Below, piece after piece: positions 7,976 to 13,807 of a DNA stretch of 33,350 nt. The stretch comes from DAOMOD01 sp035444205. Lineage in GTDB: Bacteria > Pseudomonadota > Gammaproteobacteria > Xanthomonadales > BPKI01. The first letter of the stretch is position 1; the number at the start of each line of letters is the position of its first letter. Below the pieces are notes generated by a model. That model did not search any database and was not told the DNA's origin. It saw only the letters and a program-made list of their open reading frames with translations. The position numbers and the translations under genes were made by a program. The stretch covers positions 1-33,350 of the forward strand of contig DAOMOD010000013.1 in the NCBI GenBank assembly GCA_035444205.1, read 5' to 3'.

Positions 7976-9250
7976 ATGCTCGATCCCTCACGCCTGCGCC
8001 AGCACCTTGCCGACACCGCCCAACGGCTCGCCACGCGCGGCTTCGAGCTGCCGGTGGCCGAGATCGAGGCGCTGGAGGCCGAGCGCAAGCAGGTGCAGAC
8101 CGATACCCAGACCCTGCAGGCCGAGCGCAACGCACGCTCCAAGGCCATCGGCATGGCCAAGGCGAAAGGCGAGGACGCGGCGCCGCTGCTGGCAGAAGTC
8201 GCCGGACTCGGCGACCGGTTGAAGGATGCGGAAGCGCGACTGGATGCGATCCAGGCGCGACTGCGCGACATCCAGCTCGGCCTGCCCAACCTGCCGCACG
8301 AGAGCGTGCCGGTGGGCAGCGACGAAACCGCCAATGTCGAGGTGCGTCGCTGGGGCACGCCGCGCAGCTTCGACTTCGCACCACGCGATCATGTCGACCT
8401 CGGCGCGCGCAAGGGCTGGCTGGACGGCGAAACCGCCGCGAAACTGTCCGGTGCGCGTTTCACCGTGCTGCGCGGCGAGCTGGCGCGGCTGCATCGCGCG
8501 CTGGCGCAGTTCATGCTGGACCTGCACACCGGCGAGCACGGCTATCTGGAGATCAATGGCCCGCTGCTGGTGCTGCCCGAGGCCATGCTTGGCACCGGTC
8601 AGTTGCCCAAGTTCGAGGACGACCTGTTCGCGGTGGCGGGCGAGCCGCGCCGCTATCTGATTCCGACCGCCGAGGTGAGCCTGACCAACCTGGTGCGCGA
8701 CAGCATCGTCGAGGCCGACGCGCTGCCGATGCGCCTGACCGCGCACTCGCCGTGTTTCCGCGCAGAAGCCGGCTCGCACGGCAAGGATACCCGCGGCATG
8801 ATCCGCCAGCACCAGTTCGAGAAGGTGGAACTGGTGCAGATCAGCCGCGCTGGCGAATCCTACGAGGCGCTTGAGGAAATGACCGGTCACGCCGAGCGCG
8901 TCCTGCAGTTGCTCGGGCTTCCCTACCGCACCCTGGCGCTGTGCAGCGGCGACATGGGCTTCGGCGCTGCCAAGACCTACGACATCGAAGTCTGGCTGCC
9001 GGCGCAGGACACCTACCGCGAGATCTCTTCCTGTTCCAACTGCGAGGACTTCCAGGCGCGACGCATGCAGGCACGCTGGCGCAACCCCGAGTCCGGCAAG
9101 CCGGAGCTGGTGCACACCCTGAACGGTTCCGGCGTGGCGGTGGGCCGTGCCCTTGTCGCGGTGATGGAGAACTACCAGAATGCCGACGGAACCATTACCG
9201 TGCCCGAGGTATTGCGCAAGTACATGGATGGCGCCGAGACGATCGCCTAG
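7976..9250 (+). CDS. serS: Serine-tRNA ligase
   Basis: Class II aminoacyl-tRNA synthetase that charges tRNA-Ser (and tRNA-Sec where present) in the cytoplasm. The 424-residue length is normal. Residues 1 to about 110 form the long antiparallel coiled-coil arm that grips the extra arm of tRNA-Ser (MLDPSRLRQHLADTAQRLA onward). The catalytic part contains TAEVSLTNL, motif 2 beginning FRAEAGSHGKDTRGMIRQHQ at about residue 260, and motif 3 NGSGVAVGRALVAVMEN at about residues 383-399. AGAGG lies a few bases before the ATG. A tRNA-Ser gene lies 180 bp downstream on the same strand, so enzyme and substrate are neighbours. Confidence 0.98.
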   Translation: MLDPSRLRQHLADTAQRLATRGFELPVAEIEALEAERKQVQTDTQTLQAERNARSKAIGMAKAKGEDAAPLLAEVAGLGDRLKDAEARLDAIQARLRDIQLGLPNLPHESVPVGSDETANVEVRRWGTPRSFDFAPRDHVDLGARKGWLDGETAAKLSGARFTVLRGELARLHRALAQFMLDLHTGEHGYLEINGPLLVLPEAMLGTGQLPKFEDDLFAVAGEPRRYLIPTAEVSLTNLVRDSIVEADALPMRLTAHSPCFRAEAGSHGKDTRGMIRQHQFEKVELVQISRAGESYEALEEMTGHAERVLQLLGLPYRTLALCSGDMGFGAAKTYDIEVWLPAQDTYREISSCSNCEDFQARRMQARWRNPESGKPELVHTLNGSGVAVGRALVAVMENYQNADGTITVPEVLRKYMDGAETIA

Positions 9251-9259
9251 CGAACCCCA

Positions 9260-9330
9260 TGTAGGAGCGGCGAAAGCCGCGATGGACGTTTCAACCGTTG
9301 CGTCTGATTGCGGCTTTCGCCGCTCCTACA
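9260..9330 (+). repeat. Long perfect inverted repeat (REP-like), possible serS terminator
   Basis: The 21-base arm 9260-9280 (TGTAGGAGCGGCGAAAGCCG and one more base) is the exact reverse complement of 9310-9330, with a 29-base loop. Each arm also contains its own small hairpin (GCGGC-GAAA-GCCGC). It lies 9 bp after the serS stop and could end its transcript, although no T-tract follows. The arm belongs to the TGTAGGAGCG family seen elsewhere in the window. Confidence 0.85.
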
Positions 9331-9352
9331 GAAGAGACACGTCGAAAGCGAA

Positions 9353-9398
9353 TTTCCGCGCAGCGGAAACCCGAAGGGCGGCGGGCAGGAGCCCGCCG
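9353..9398 (+). repeat. Array of three adjacent small hairpins
   Basis: Three palindromes follow one another without gaps: TTTCCGC-GCA-GCGGAAA (9353-9369), CCC-GAA-GGG (9370-9378) and CGGCGGGC-AGGA-GCCCGCCG (9379-9398). The first two are near-copies of hairpins in the array downstream of tRNA-Ser. Confidence 0.85.
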
Positions 9399-9430
9399 TA
9401 AAACCGCCAGGACGATCGTTACAAGTTTAC

Positions 9431-9520
9431 GGAGAGGTGGCCGAGTGGTTTAAGGCAGCGGTCTTGAAAACCGCCAGGGGCTTACCCCCCTCGTGGGTTC
9501 GAATCCCACCCTCTCCGCCA
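9431..9520 (+). tRNA. tRNA-Ser (anticodon UGA)
   Basis: A complete 90-base class II tRNA. Acceptor arms are GGAGAGG (9431-9437) and CCTCTCC (9510-9516) with discriminator G and an encoded CCA (9518-9520). The anticodon stem GCGGT/ACCGC encloses CTTGAAA, giving anticodon TGA at 9465-9467, which reads UCA and other UCN codons. The long variable arm and the T-arm GTGGG-TTCGAAT-CCCAC are present. Confidence 0.97.
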
Positions 9521-9573
9521 TATACGACAGGGGCCCCGCAAGGGGCCTTTGTCGTATATGGCGGAGAGGGTGG
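9506..9573 (+). repeat. Inverted repeat made of the tRNA-Ser 3' end and a downstream anti-copy
   Basis: The 23 bases at 9506-9528, covering the 3' side of the T-stem, the acceptor strand, CCA and 8 following bases, are the exact reverse complement of 9551-9573. The 22-base loop can itself fold (GGCCCC-GCAA-GGGGCC). In the precursor RNA this stem would compete with folding of the tRNA acceptor and T-arms. It may act as a transcription end or as a processing switch. Confidence 0.85.
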
Positions 9574-9790
9574 TGTGGACGAAGCCACCGGGTTCGTACG
9601 GATTCGCCAGGAGCGAATCCGGATTTCGCGCAGCGAAAGTCCCGAAGGGACGCGCCCCAGGGATGGGGCGCGCAGCACCACCCGCACGCACGGAGGGGCG
9701 CGAAGTCGGAACACCGAAACTCGAGGGCCGTATTGGTATATGGCGGAGAGGGTGGTGTGGACGAAACCACCGGGTTCGTACGGATTCGCC
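9554..9790 (+). repeat. 55-bp direct repeat, two copies, each starting with anti-tRNA-Ser sequence
   Basis: Copies at 9554-9608 and 9736-9790 match at 54 of 55 positions. Each begins with about 20 bases that are the reverse complement of the tRNA-Ser 3' end, and continues with the same 35-base tail ending GGATTCGCC. The 127 bp between the copies holds the hairpin array listed separately. Confidence 0.9.
9600..9672 (+). repeat. Array of four back-to-back perfect hairpins
   Basis: In 73 bases there are four consecutive perfect stem-loops: GGATTCGC-CAGGA-GCGAATCC (9600-9620), TTTCGC-GCA-GCGAAA (9624-9638), GTCCC-GAA-GGGAC (9639-9651) and CGCGCCCC-AGGGAT-GGGGCGCG (9651-9672). The second and third share their design with the array at 9353-9378 upstream of the tRNA. 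Confidence 0.9.
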
Positions 9791-9816
9791 TGTCCACAGA
9801 ACGGGCCGATACACCC

Positions 9817-9929
9817 TGTAGGAGCGGCTTCAGCCGCGACCGTCCCATCGCATCGAAGTCGCGGCCCATGCCGCCCACGAGGTGGGTCCAGCCGCTTCGC
9901 CTCTGCGCCGGGCTTCCCCCGGACCTACA
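9817..9929 (+). repeat. REP-like element, about 113 bp, TGTAGG...CCTACA
   Basis: The element begins TGTAGGAGCGGCTTCAGCCG and ends CCGGACCTACA, so its ends are inverted copies. Internally it holds GCGACCGTCCCATCGCATCGA, a GCCCACGAGGTGGGT hairpin and GGGCTTCCCCCGGACC. A diverged copy in opposite orientation lies at 27267-27375. Confidence 0.8.
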
Positions 9930-9941
9930 AGAGCCGTGCCT

Positions 9942-9992
9942 TGTGGAGCGCACCCTGTGCGCGACCGTCCCATCGCATCGATCTGGTCGCGA
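9942..9992 (+). repeat. REP-like half-element with a variant stem
   Basis: TGTGGAGCGCACCCTGTGCG followed by CGACCGTCCCATCGCATCGA repeats the first half of the 9817 element, but the stem is GCGCAC-CCT-GTGCGC in place of GCGGC-TTCA-GCCGC. The remaining sequence up to the next gene at 10083 shows no gene or clear signal. Confidence 0.75.
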
Positions 9993-10082
9993 CACACCGC
10001 GATCCTGCGAACCCGCATCGCACCCGGACTTCCCCGACCGAATCCGCTACATTCGTGGAAAGCCCGGAAAGGATCTGCGCAA

Positions 10083-10925
10083 ATGGCGACGCGAATGACC
10101 ACCAAGAAGGCAGCGACCAGGAAGACCCCCGCGAACAAGACGGCCGCAAGGAAAGCGCCGACTCGACGCAGGCCGCAGACTGCCGCCTCGTCCATCCTCG
10201 GCACCCTCAGCGCCTCGGAACGCACAGCCGCCAAGAAGCGCATCGCCGCGCTGCGACGCGCTCATCCCGGTGCCACCATCGACGATCTGCTGCCCGGCAT
10301 CATCCGCAACAAGTGCATGCAGGCCGGTGCCGTCGGCGCGCTGGCGGCGCTGGGACGCGCGGTGCCGGGTCTGGCCACGGTACAGAAGGTGGCCTTCGGC
10401 ACCGCCATGGACGCCGCGCTTACCGCCAAGCTCCAGGCCGAACTGGTGCACGAGATCTTCGCCCTGTACCGGCTGCGCCTCAGCTCCGACGAGGAACGCG
10501 CCCTCCTGCTGCTGGTCGCGACGCTGTCTTCCGGTACCGTCAAGGCCGCCGAGAAGGCCGCCAACGCCTTCGCCGCCAAACTGGCGAGAAAGTACGGAGG
10601 GGCGCTCCTGGAACGCGTGTTGCCGGTGGCCGGCATCCTCAGTCATTCGGCGGCCAACGTGCTGGCCACCTACGCCGTGGCCAAGCGCGCACAGACCATC
10701 GCGCGCCTGCGCGATCCGGAATCCGGGGACGTCAGCGACCTTTTGCGCGGCATCACCGGCATCGACGAGAGCAAGCTGATCGACTGGACCCGCCAGGGCG
10801 TCGATATGGCCCTGCTGCCGTTGAAAAAGGGTCTGGGCGGTGCACTGACGCTCGCACGTTTCGCCGACAAGGTGGTGCGGGCGACGCCGGTGGGAAAGAA
10901 GTCGGCGTCCAAGCGGCGGGAATAG
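10083..10925 (+). CDS. EcsC-like helical protein with basic histone-like tail
   Basis: Function not known. The 280-residue product begins with about 35 residues rich in Lys, Arg, Ala, Thr and Pro (MATRMTTKKAATRKTPANKT and on), like the tails of bacterial histone H1-like proteins. The rest is predicted helical with glycine- and alanine-rich amphipathic stretches: IIRNKCMQAGAVGALAALGR at about 75-95, then LLLLVATLSSGTVKAAEKAANAF and LLERVLPVAGILSHSAANVLA. This pattern resembles EcsC or DUF697-type domains, which have loosely membrane-like helices. AAGGA at 10069-10073 supports the ATG. The gene stands alone between repeat-rich DNA and the convergent protease gene. No signal peptide. The domain call is tentative; the gene itself is well supported. 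Confidence 0.75.
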   Translation: MATRMTTKKAATRKTPANKTAARKAPTRRRPQTAASSILGTLSASERTAAKKRIAALRRAHPGATIDDLLPGIIRNKCMQAGAVGALAALGRAVPGLATVQKVAFGTAMDAALTAKLQAELVHEIFALYRLRLSSDEERALLLLVATLSSGTVKAAEKAANAFAAKLARKYGGALLERVLPVAGILSHSAANVLATYAVAKRAQTIARLRDPESGDVSDLLRGITGIDESKLIDWTRQGVDMALLPLKKGLGGALTLARFADKVVRATPVGKKSASKRRE

Positions 10926-10988
10926 CGCATCGGCGCCGTCCCGGACCGGACGTGCATCGCCCCACCGCCAGCCGCCCCTTGCCAGGCG

Positions 10989-12320
10989 TCAGAAGTCGAG
11001 ATCCCAGCTCTCGAAATTGCTGCGGAAGATCAGCCCCGACGGAGCCGGCGGAATCAGCCCGAAGCTCGCGCCAACGCCGCGGTCAGCCGACATCGTGACA
11101 ATGCACTGTCCAGTACCGCTGCAGCCTGAGCCCGACCATCCACCGAAGTACGAGCCCATGGCGGCGTTGGCGGTCAGGGTGACGTTGCTACCGGCGTCGA
11201 AATCAGCTGAGCAGGTCCCACCGCAGGAGATCCCCGCAGGATTGCTGGTGACGGTGCCACTGCCACCGCCGGACTTGGTGACACCGAGGGTGAACGAATC
11301 GGGGCCGGAGGTATCGGTCGGGTTGAACCACCAGTTGACCTGTCCACCACCGGTGCCGGCGGTCTGGAAGCGGGCAACTGCCGAGACGATGAACGCGTTG
11401 TTGCCGCTGGAGCTGAAGGAGATGCCGCACAGCGCAAATCCGGCAGAGTTGTCGAACTGGATACGGATGTTGCAACTGCTCGACACGCCGATGTAATCGA
11501 GGCGAAGGGTGTAATTGTCGCCGGTTAAGTTGGCATCGCCGTCGGCGCCGGCGCGAGCGATACGCAAGGTCGCCACATCGTCGGGGGCAAGGTCGCGGTA
11601 GACATTGTTGCTGCAAAGCACCGGAAACATCACGTTCTGTGTGCGTGGTTGCGAGCGCAGCAGGCTCGTATCACCCGACTCGGCGCGGCACGGGAAGAAC
11701 GACGTGGCCGCCTCGACGTAGTTGTGCCCGACCGGTAGCGCACTCAGCGACACGGAGTAAGTGGTGCGGTCGATCCGCCCGCTGGGAATCTCGAAGGGAT
11801 TGTTGACGTTGTTCTTGTACCAGTGGCGGTTGACGTCATCGCCTCGCAGGTCGTCGCGGCTGGCGCGGACATTGTCGGTGCCGGCGCCCGTATTGAATAC
11901 GATGTTCCCACCCGCGGTGGAGATGGTGTAGTAGAGCTGCGGGTGATTGAAGTCGGACGTACCCAGTTCGGAAGGTCCGAGTGTCGAGTGGTCCATGCCG
12001 ATGCAATGACCCATTTCGTGCAGGAGCACCGATTCGTAGTCCGGACGGCTGCCCGGAATGCCGACCGAGGACGCGGAAACGTTGTTGCCGAGCGTCGCGA
12101 CCATGCCATTGAACGTGGCCACGGCGTTGCGCGTGGGGATCTCTGCAGCGACTGGCGCCGAAGGATCGAGGCAGACGGTGGCGACGATCTCCCCGGATTG
12201 TGCGCCGGTATAGCCGGGTGGATGGACGACACGGTTCACGTTGGGGTCCGAGCCGATAAACGAACCGCCCTGCGCCAGGGCGGGCAGGAAGACCAGGGCG
12301 AGCGCGACGTACCGGTTCAT
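10989..12320 (-). CDS. Secreted zinc metalloprotease of metzincin type with InlB-like repeat domain
   Basis: A 443-residue exported protein. A signal peptide (MNRYVALALVFLPALAQG) is followed by a matrixin-like domain with the extended zinc motif HEMGHCIGMDH at residues 101-111; H101, H105 and H111 would bind zinc and E102 act as base. The middle is beta-rich. Residues about 345-425 form a single bacterial repeat (divergent InlB B-repeat) domain with GTVTSNPAGISCGGTCSADF and YFGGWSGSGCSG. The protein ends in GLIFRSNFESWDLDF, resembling the short IFxxGFE tails common in secreted proteins of this order. Its ATG overlaps the stop of the upstream gene (ATGA), so the two are translationally coupled. 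Substrate unknown; peptidase activity is inferred from the motif. Confidence 0.85.
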   Translation of the reverse strand: MNRYVALALVFLPALAQGGSFIGSDPNVNRVVHPPGYTGAQSGEIVATVCLDPSAPVAAEIPTRNAVATFNGMVATLGNNVSASSVGIPGSRPDYESVLLHEMGHCIGMDHSTLGPSELGTSDFNHPQLYYTISTAGGNIVFNTGAGTDNVRASRDDLRGDDVNRHWYKNNVNNPFEIPSGRIDRTTYSVSLSALPVGHNYVEAATSFFPCRAESGDTSLLRSQPRTQNVMFPVLCSNNVYRDLAPDDVATLRIARAGADGDANLTGDNYTLRLDYIGVSSSCNIRIQFDNSAGFALCGISFSSSGNNAFIVSAVARFQTAGTGGGQVNWWFNPTDTSGPDSFTLGVTKSGGGSGTVTSNPAGISCGGTCSADFDAGSNVTLTANAAMGSYFGGWSGSGCSGTGQCIVTMSADRGVGASFGLIPPAPSGLIFRSNFESWDLDF

Positions 12321-12973
12321 GGCTGCCTCTCCATGCGCGCATCTCCGGCAAGTTCGACGAGCCGGTCGCGCAGCGCGCCCAGCGCCACCAGACCCTCGAT
12401 GTCCGGGTGATTGAGGAGATCCTCCTCCAGGTTGCGCCAGGAATACGTGCGCCGCCGATCATCGCCGTCGCGAAAACTCAGACGCAGCAGGTTGCCGTCG
12501 GCGACTACAAAACTGATACCAGCATCGTCGGCAGCGCGTCGGGCTGCCTCGACTGTGGATCGGATCGCGCCGGCATCGGGGAGACGTTCGCTTGCGGCGG
12601 CCAGTTCCGACCGCAATGAGTTGAGTTCCGTCGCATCGAGCCGGAACGAGTGGGCGCCGGGCTGGGCATAGTAGCCAGGGCGTTCGATGAGCACGCAGCC
12701 GTCCTCGCCGACGCTGAGCTTCAGAGCCGGGCCCATGTGCGCGACCAGTGGTGCGATCAGTTCGAGCCGAGCAATCGGCGACTCGACGGACTTTCCGCAT
12801 CCGGCGGCGGCGAGGTCGCTGCCAGAAAGCGCTGCAATGAAGATGGCGGCAAGCAGGCGATACGCGTGCGGAGCGTGCGAATGCGCTCGTGAACAGGAAC
12901 CTGGATGGCAGTTGGAATCAGGGAGCAACTGGTTGTTCGTGATATTGACTGAAAGTGACCGAGCGTCTAGCAT
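12317..12973 (-). CDS. Exported protein of unknown function, partner of the metalloprotease
   Basis: A 218-residue protein I do not recognise. The N-region is unusually long (about 37 residues, with two Cys and several His) before a hydrophobic core LLAAIFIAALSGSDLAAAGC, which is either a signal peptide or a membrane anchor. The mature part is mixed alpha/beta, with KLSVGEDGCVLIERPGYY, a helical ELNSLRSELAAASERL segment and FRDGDDRRRTYSWRNLEEDLLNHPDI. AAAGGAGG at 12979-12986 lies 5 bases before the ATG, a strong ribosome binding site. That site and the start codon overlap the promoter of tRNA-Val on the other strand. The 3' end overlaps the protease start by ATGA, so it could be an inhibitor, chaperone or substrate of that protease; this is inference from coupling only. 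Confidence 0.75.
   Translation of the reverse strand: MLDARSLSVNITNNQLLPDSNCHPGSCSRAHSHAPHAYRLLAAIFIAALSGSDLAAAGCGKSVESPIARLELIAPLVAHMGPALKLSVGEDGCVLIERPGYYAQPGAHSFRLDATELNSLRSELAAASERLPDAGAIRSTVEAARRAADDAGISFVVADGNLLRLSFRDGDDRRRTYSWRNLEEDLLNHPDIEGLVALGALRDRLVELAGDARMERQP
12945..12973 (+). promoter_or_regulatory. tRNA-Val promoter with GC-rich discriminator
   Basis: TTGACT (12945-12950), 17-base spacer, TAGCAT (12968-12973), followed by GCGCGCC (12974-12980), the GC-rich discriminator typical of stringently controlled stable-RNA promoters. The predicted start is about 8 bases ahead of the tRNA. The -10 element covers the start codon of the minus-strand gene. Confidence 0.7.
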
Positions 12974-12987
12974 GCGCGCCTCCTTTC

Positions 12988-13062
12988 GGGCGGTTAGCTC
13001 AGCGGTAGAGCACTGTCTTCACACGGCAGGGGTCAGTGGTTCGATCCCACTACCGCCCACCA
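12988..13062 (+). tRNA. tRNA-Val (anticodon CAC)
   Basis: A complete 75-base tRNA. Acceptor arms GGGCGGT (12988-12994) and ACCGCCC (13052-13058), then A and an encoded CCA. The anticodon stem CTGTC/GGCAG, with one wobble pair, encloses TTCACAC; anticodon CAC at 13020-13022 reads GUG. D-arm TTAGCTCAGCGGTAGAGC and T-loop TTCGATC are standard. Confidence 0.97.
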
Positions 13063-13076
13063 ATCTTGCTCCTGCG

Positions 13077-13112
13077 CAATGCCCGGCGTCCAGCCGGGCA
13101 TTGTCGTTTTTT
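13077..13112 (+). terminator. Rho-independent terminator of tRNA-Val
   Basis: A perfect 11-bp stem CAATGCCCGGC/GCCGGGCATTG with a 5-base loop is followed by TCG and six T residues. It lies 14 bases after the tRNA and also separates it from the convergent peroxiredoxin gene. Confidence 0.92.
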
Positions 13113-13126
13113 CGTCCCGGATTGAC

Positions 13127-13609
13127 TCAGCCCAGTGCCTCCAGCACGTGCTCGGCGGAGGAAACGCTGAACTCGCCGGGGGCTTCCACGAACAGGTGGG
13201 TCACCACGCCGTCGTCGGCCACCAGTGCGAAGCGCTGGCTGCGGATACCCATGCCGTAGCCGGTGGCGTCGAGCTCCAGGCCGAGCTTCCTGGTGAACTC
13301 GGCATTGCCGTCGGCCAGCATCAGCAGGTCGTCGGGTGCACCCTGGGTCCTGGACCATGCCTCCATGACGAAGGCGTCGTTGACCGCCATGCAGGCAACG
13401 GTGTCGACACCTCTGTCGCGCAGGGCGGCGAAATGCTCGATGTAGCCGGGCAGGTGGCGCGCCGAGCACGTCGGGGTGAAGGCGCCGGGGACGGAGAACA
13501 GGACCACCTTCCTGGCGTTGAAGATTTCCGCCGTGGTGACGGTTTTCACTCCGTCCGTGAGAGTGTTGAGGGTGGCAGCCGGTATGCGGTCGCCGACCTG
13601 GATGGTCAT
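13127..13609 (-). CDS. Peroxiredoxin of the Prx5/AhpE-like redoxin family
   Basis: A 160-residue thiol peroxidase that would reduce hydrogen peroxide and organic peroxides in the cytoplasm. The peroxidatic site is PGAFTPTCSARHLPG with C48, in the Prx5-type PxxxTPxC context, and C73 (VDTVACMAVNDAFV) is a further cysteine that may resolve it. Other family segments are KVVLFSVPGAFTPTC, LLMLADGNAEFTRKLGL and YGMGIRSQRFALVADDGVV. The length fits the single-domain class without a fused glutaredoxin. The frame is open 40 codons upstream, but MTIQVGDRIP is the conserved start of the family; no strong ribosome binding site precedes it. No regulator binding site was seen. The gene stands alone. Confidence 0.92.
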   Translation of the reverse strand: MTIQVGDRIPAATLNTLTDGVKTVTTAEIFNARKVVLFSVPGAFTPTCSARHLPGYIEHFAALRDRGVDTVACMAVNDAFVMEAWSRTQGAPDDLLMLADGNAEFTRKLGLELDATGYGMGIRSQRFALVADDGVVTHLFVEAPGEFSVSSAEHVLEALG

Positions 13610-13807
13610 TGGGATACTTGCACCGCACTTGGGGACACGAAGAATCGCATGCGCCGGCCGGACCCGGCAAGCGGCATTCGACCATGGCTTGAGTGCCCCA
13701 CGGCGTCGATTCCGAACCTGAAACGACAAGAAGCGTCGCGCGAGGGTTCCGTTTACACATGTTACAGGAGTAGGATCGCCTCGCCTCGATTCCGAACGGG
13801 AACCGCC

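Noticed and set aside
6292..8874. An 860-codon plus-strand frame overlapping rarA and serS
   Set aside because: Arginine/glycine/alanine-rich shadow frame; rarA and serS occupy the same DNA with full family motifs.
9431..9790. Integration site of a mobile element at tRNA-Ser
   Set aside because: The 3'-end copies are inverted relative to the tRNA, no integrase gene is present, and serS and its neighbours are in their usual order.
9427..9821. Open frames on both strands around tRNA-Ser encoding GEGGIRTHEG- or AERVGFEPT-like peptides
   Set aside because: They are translations of the tRNA gene and its anti-copies, a known source of false proteins in databases. No coding signals accompany them.
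12860..12900. Lipoprotein signal (AAGC) in the gene at 12317-12973
   Set aside because: Alanine at the -3 position and the very long N-region do not fit a normal lipobox.
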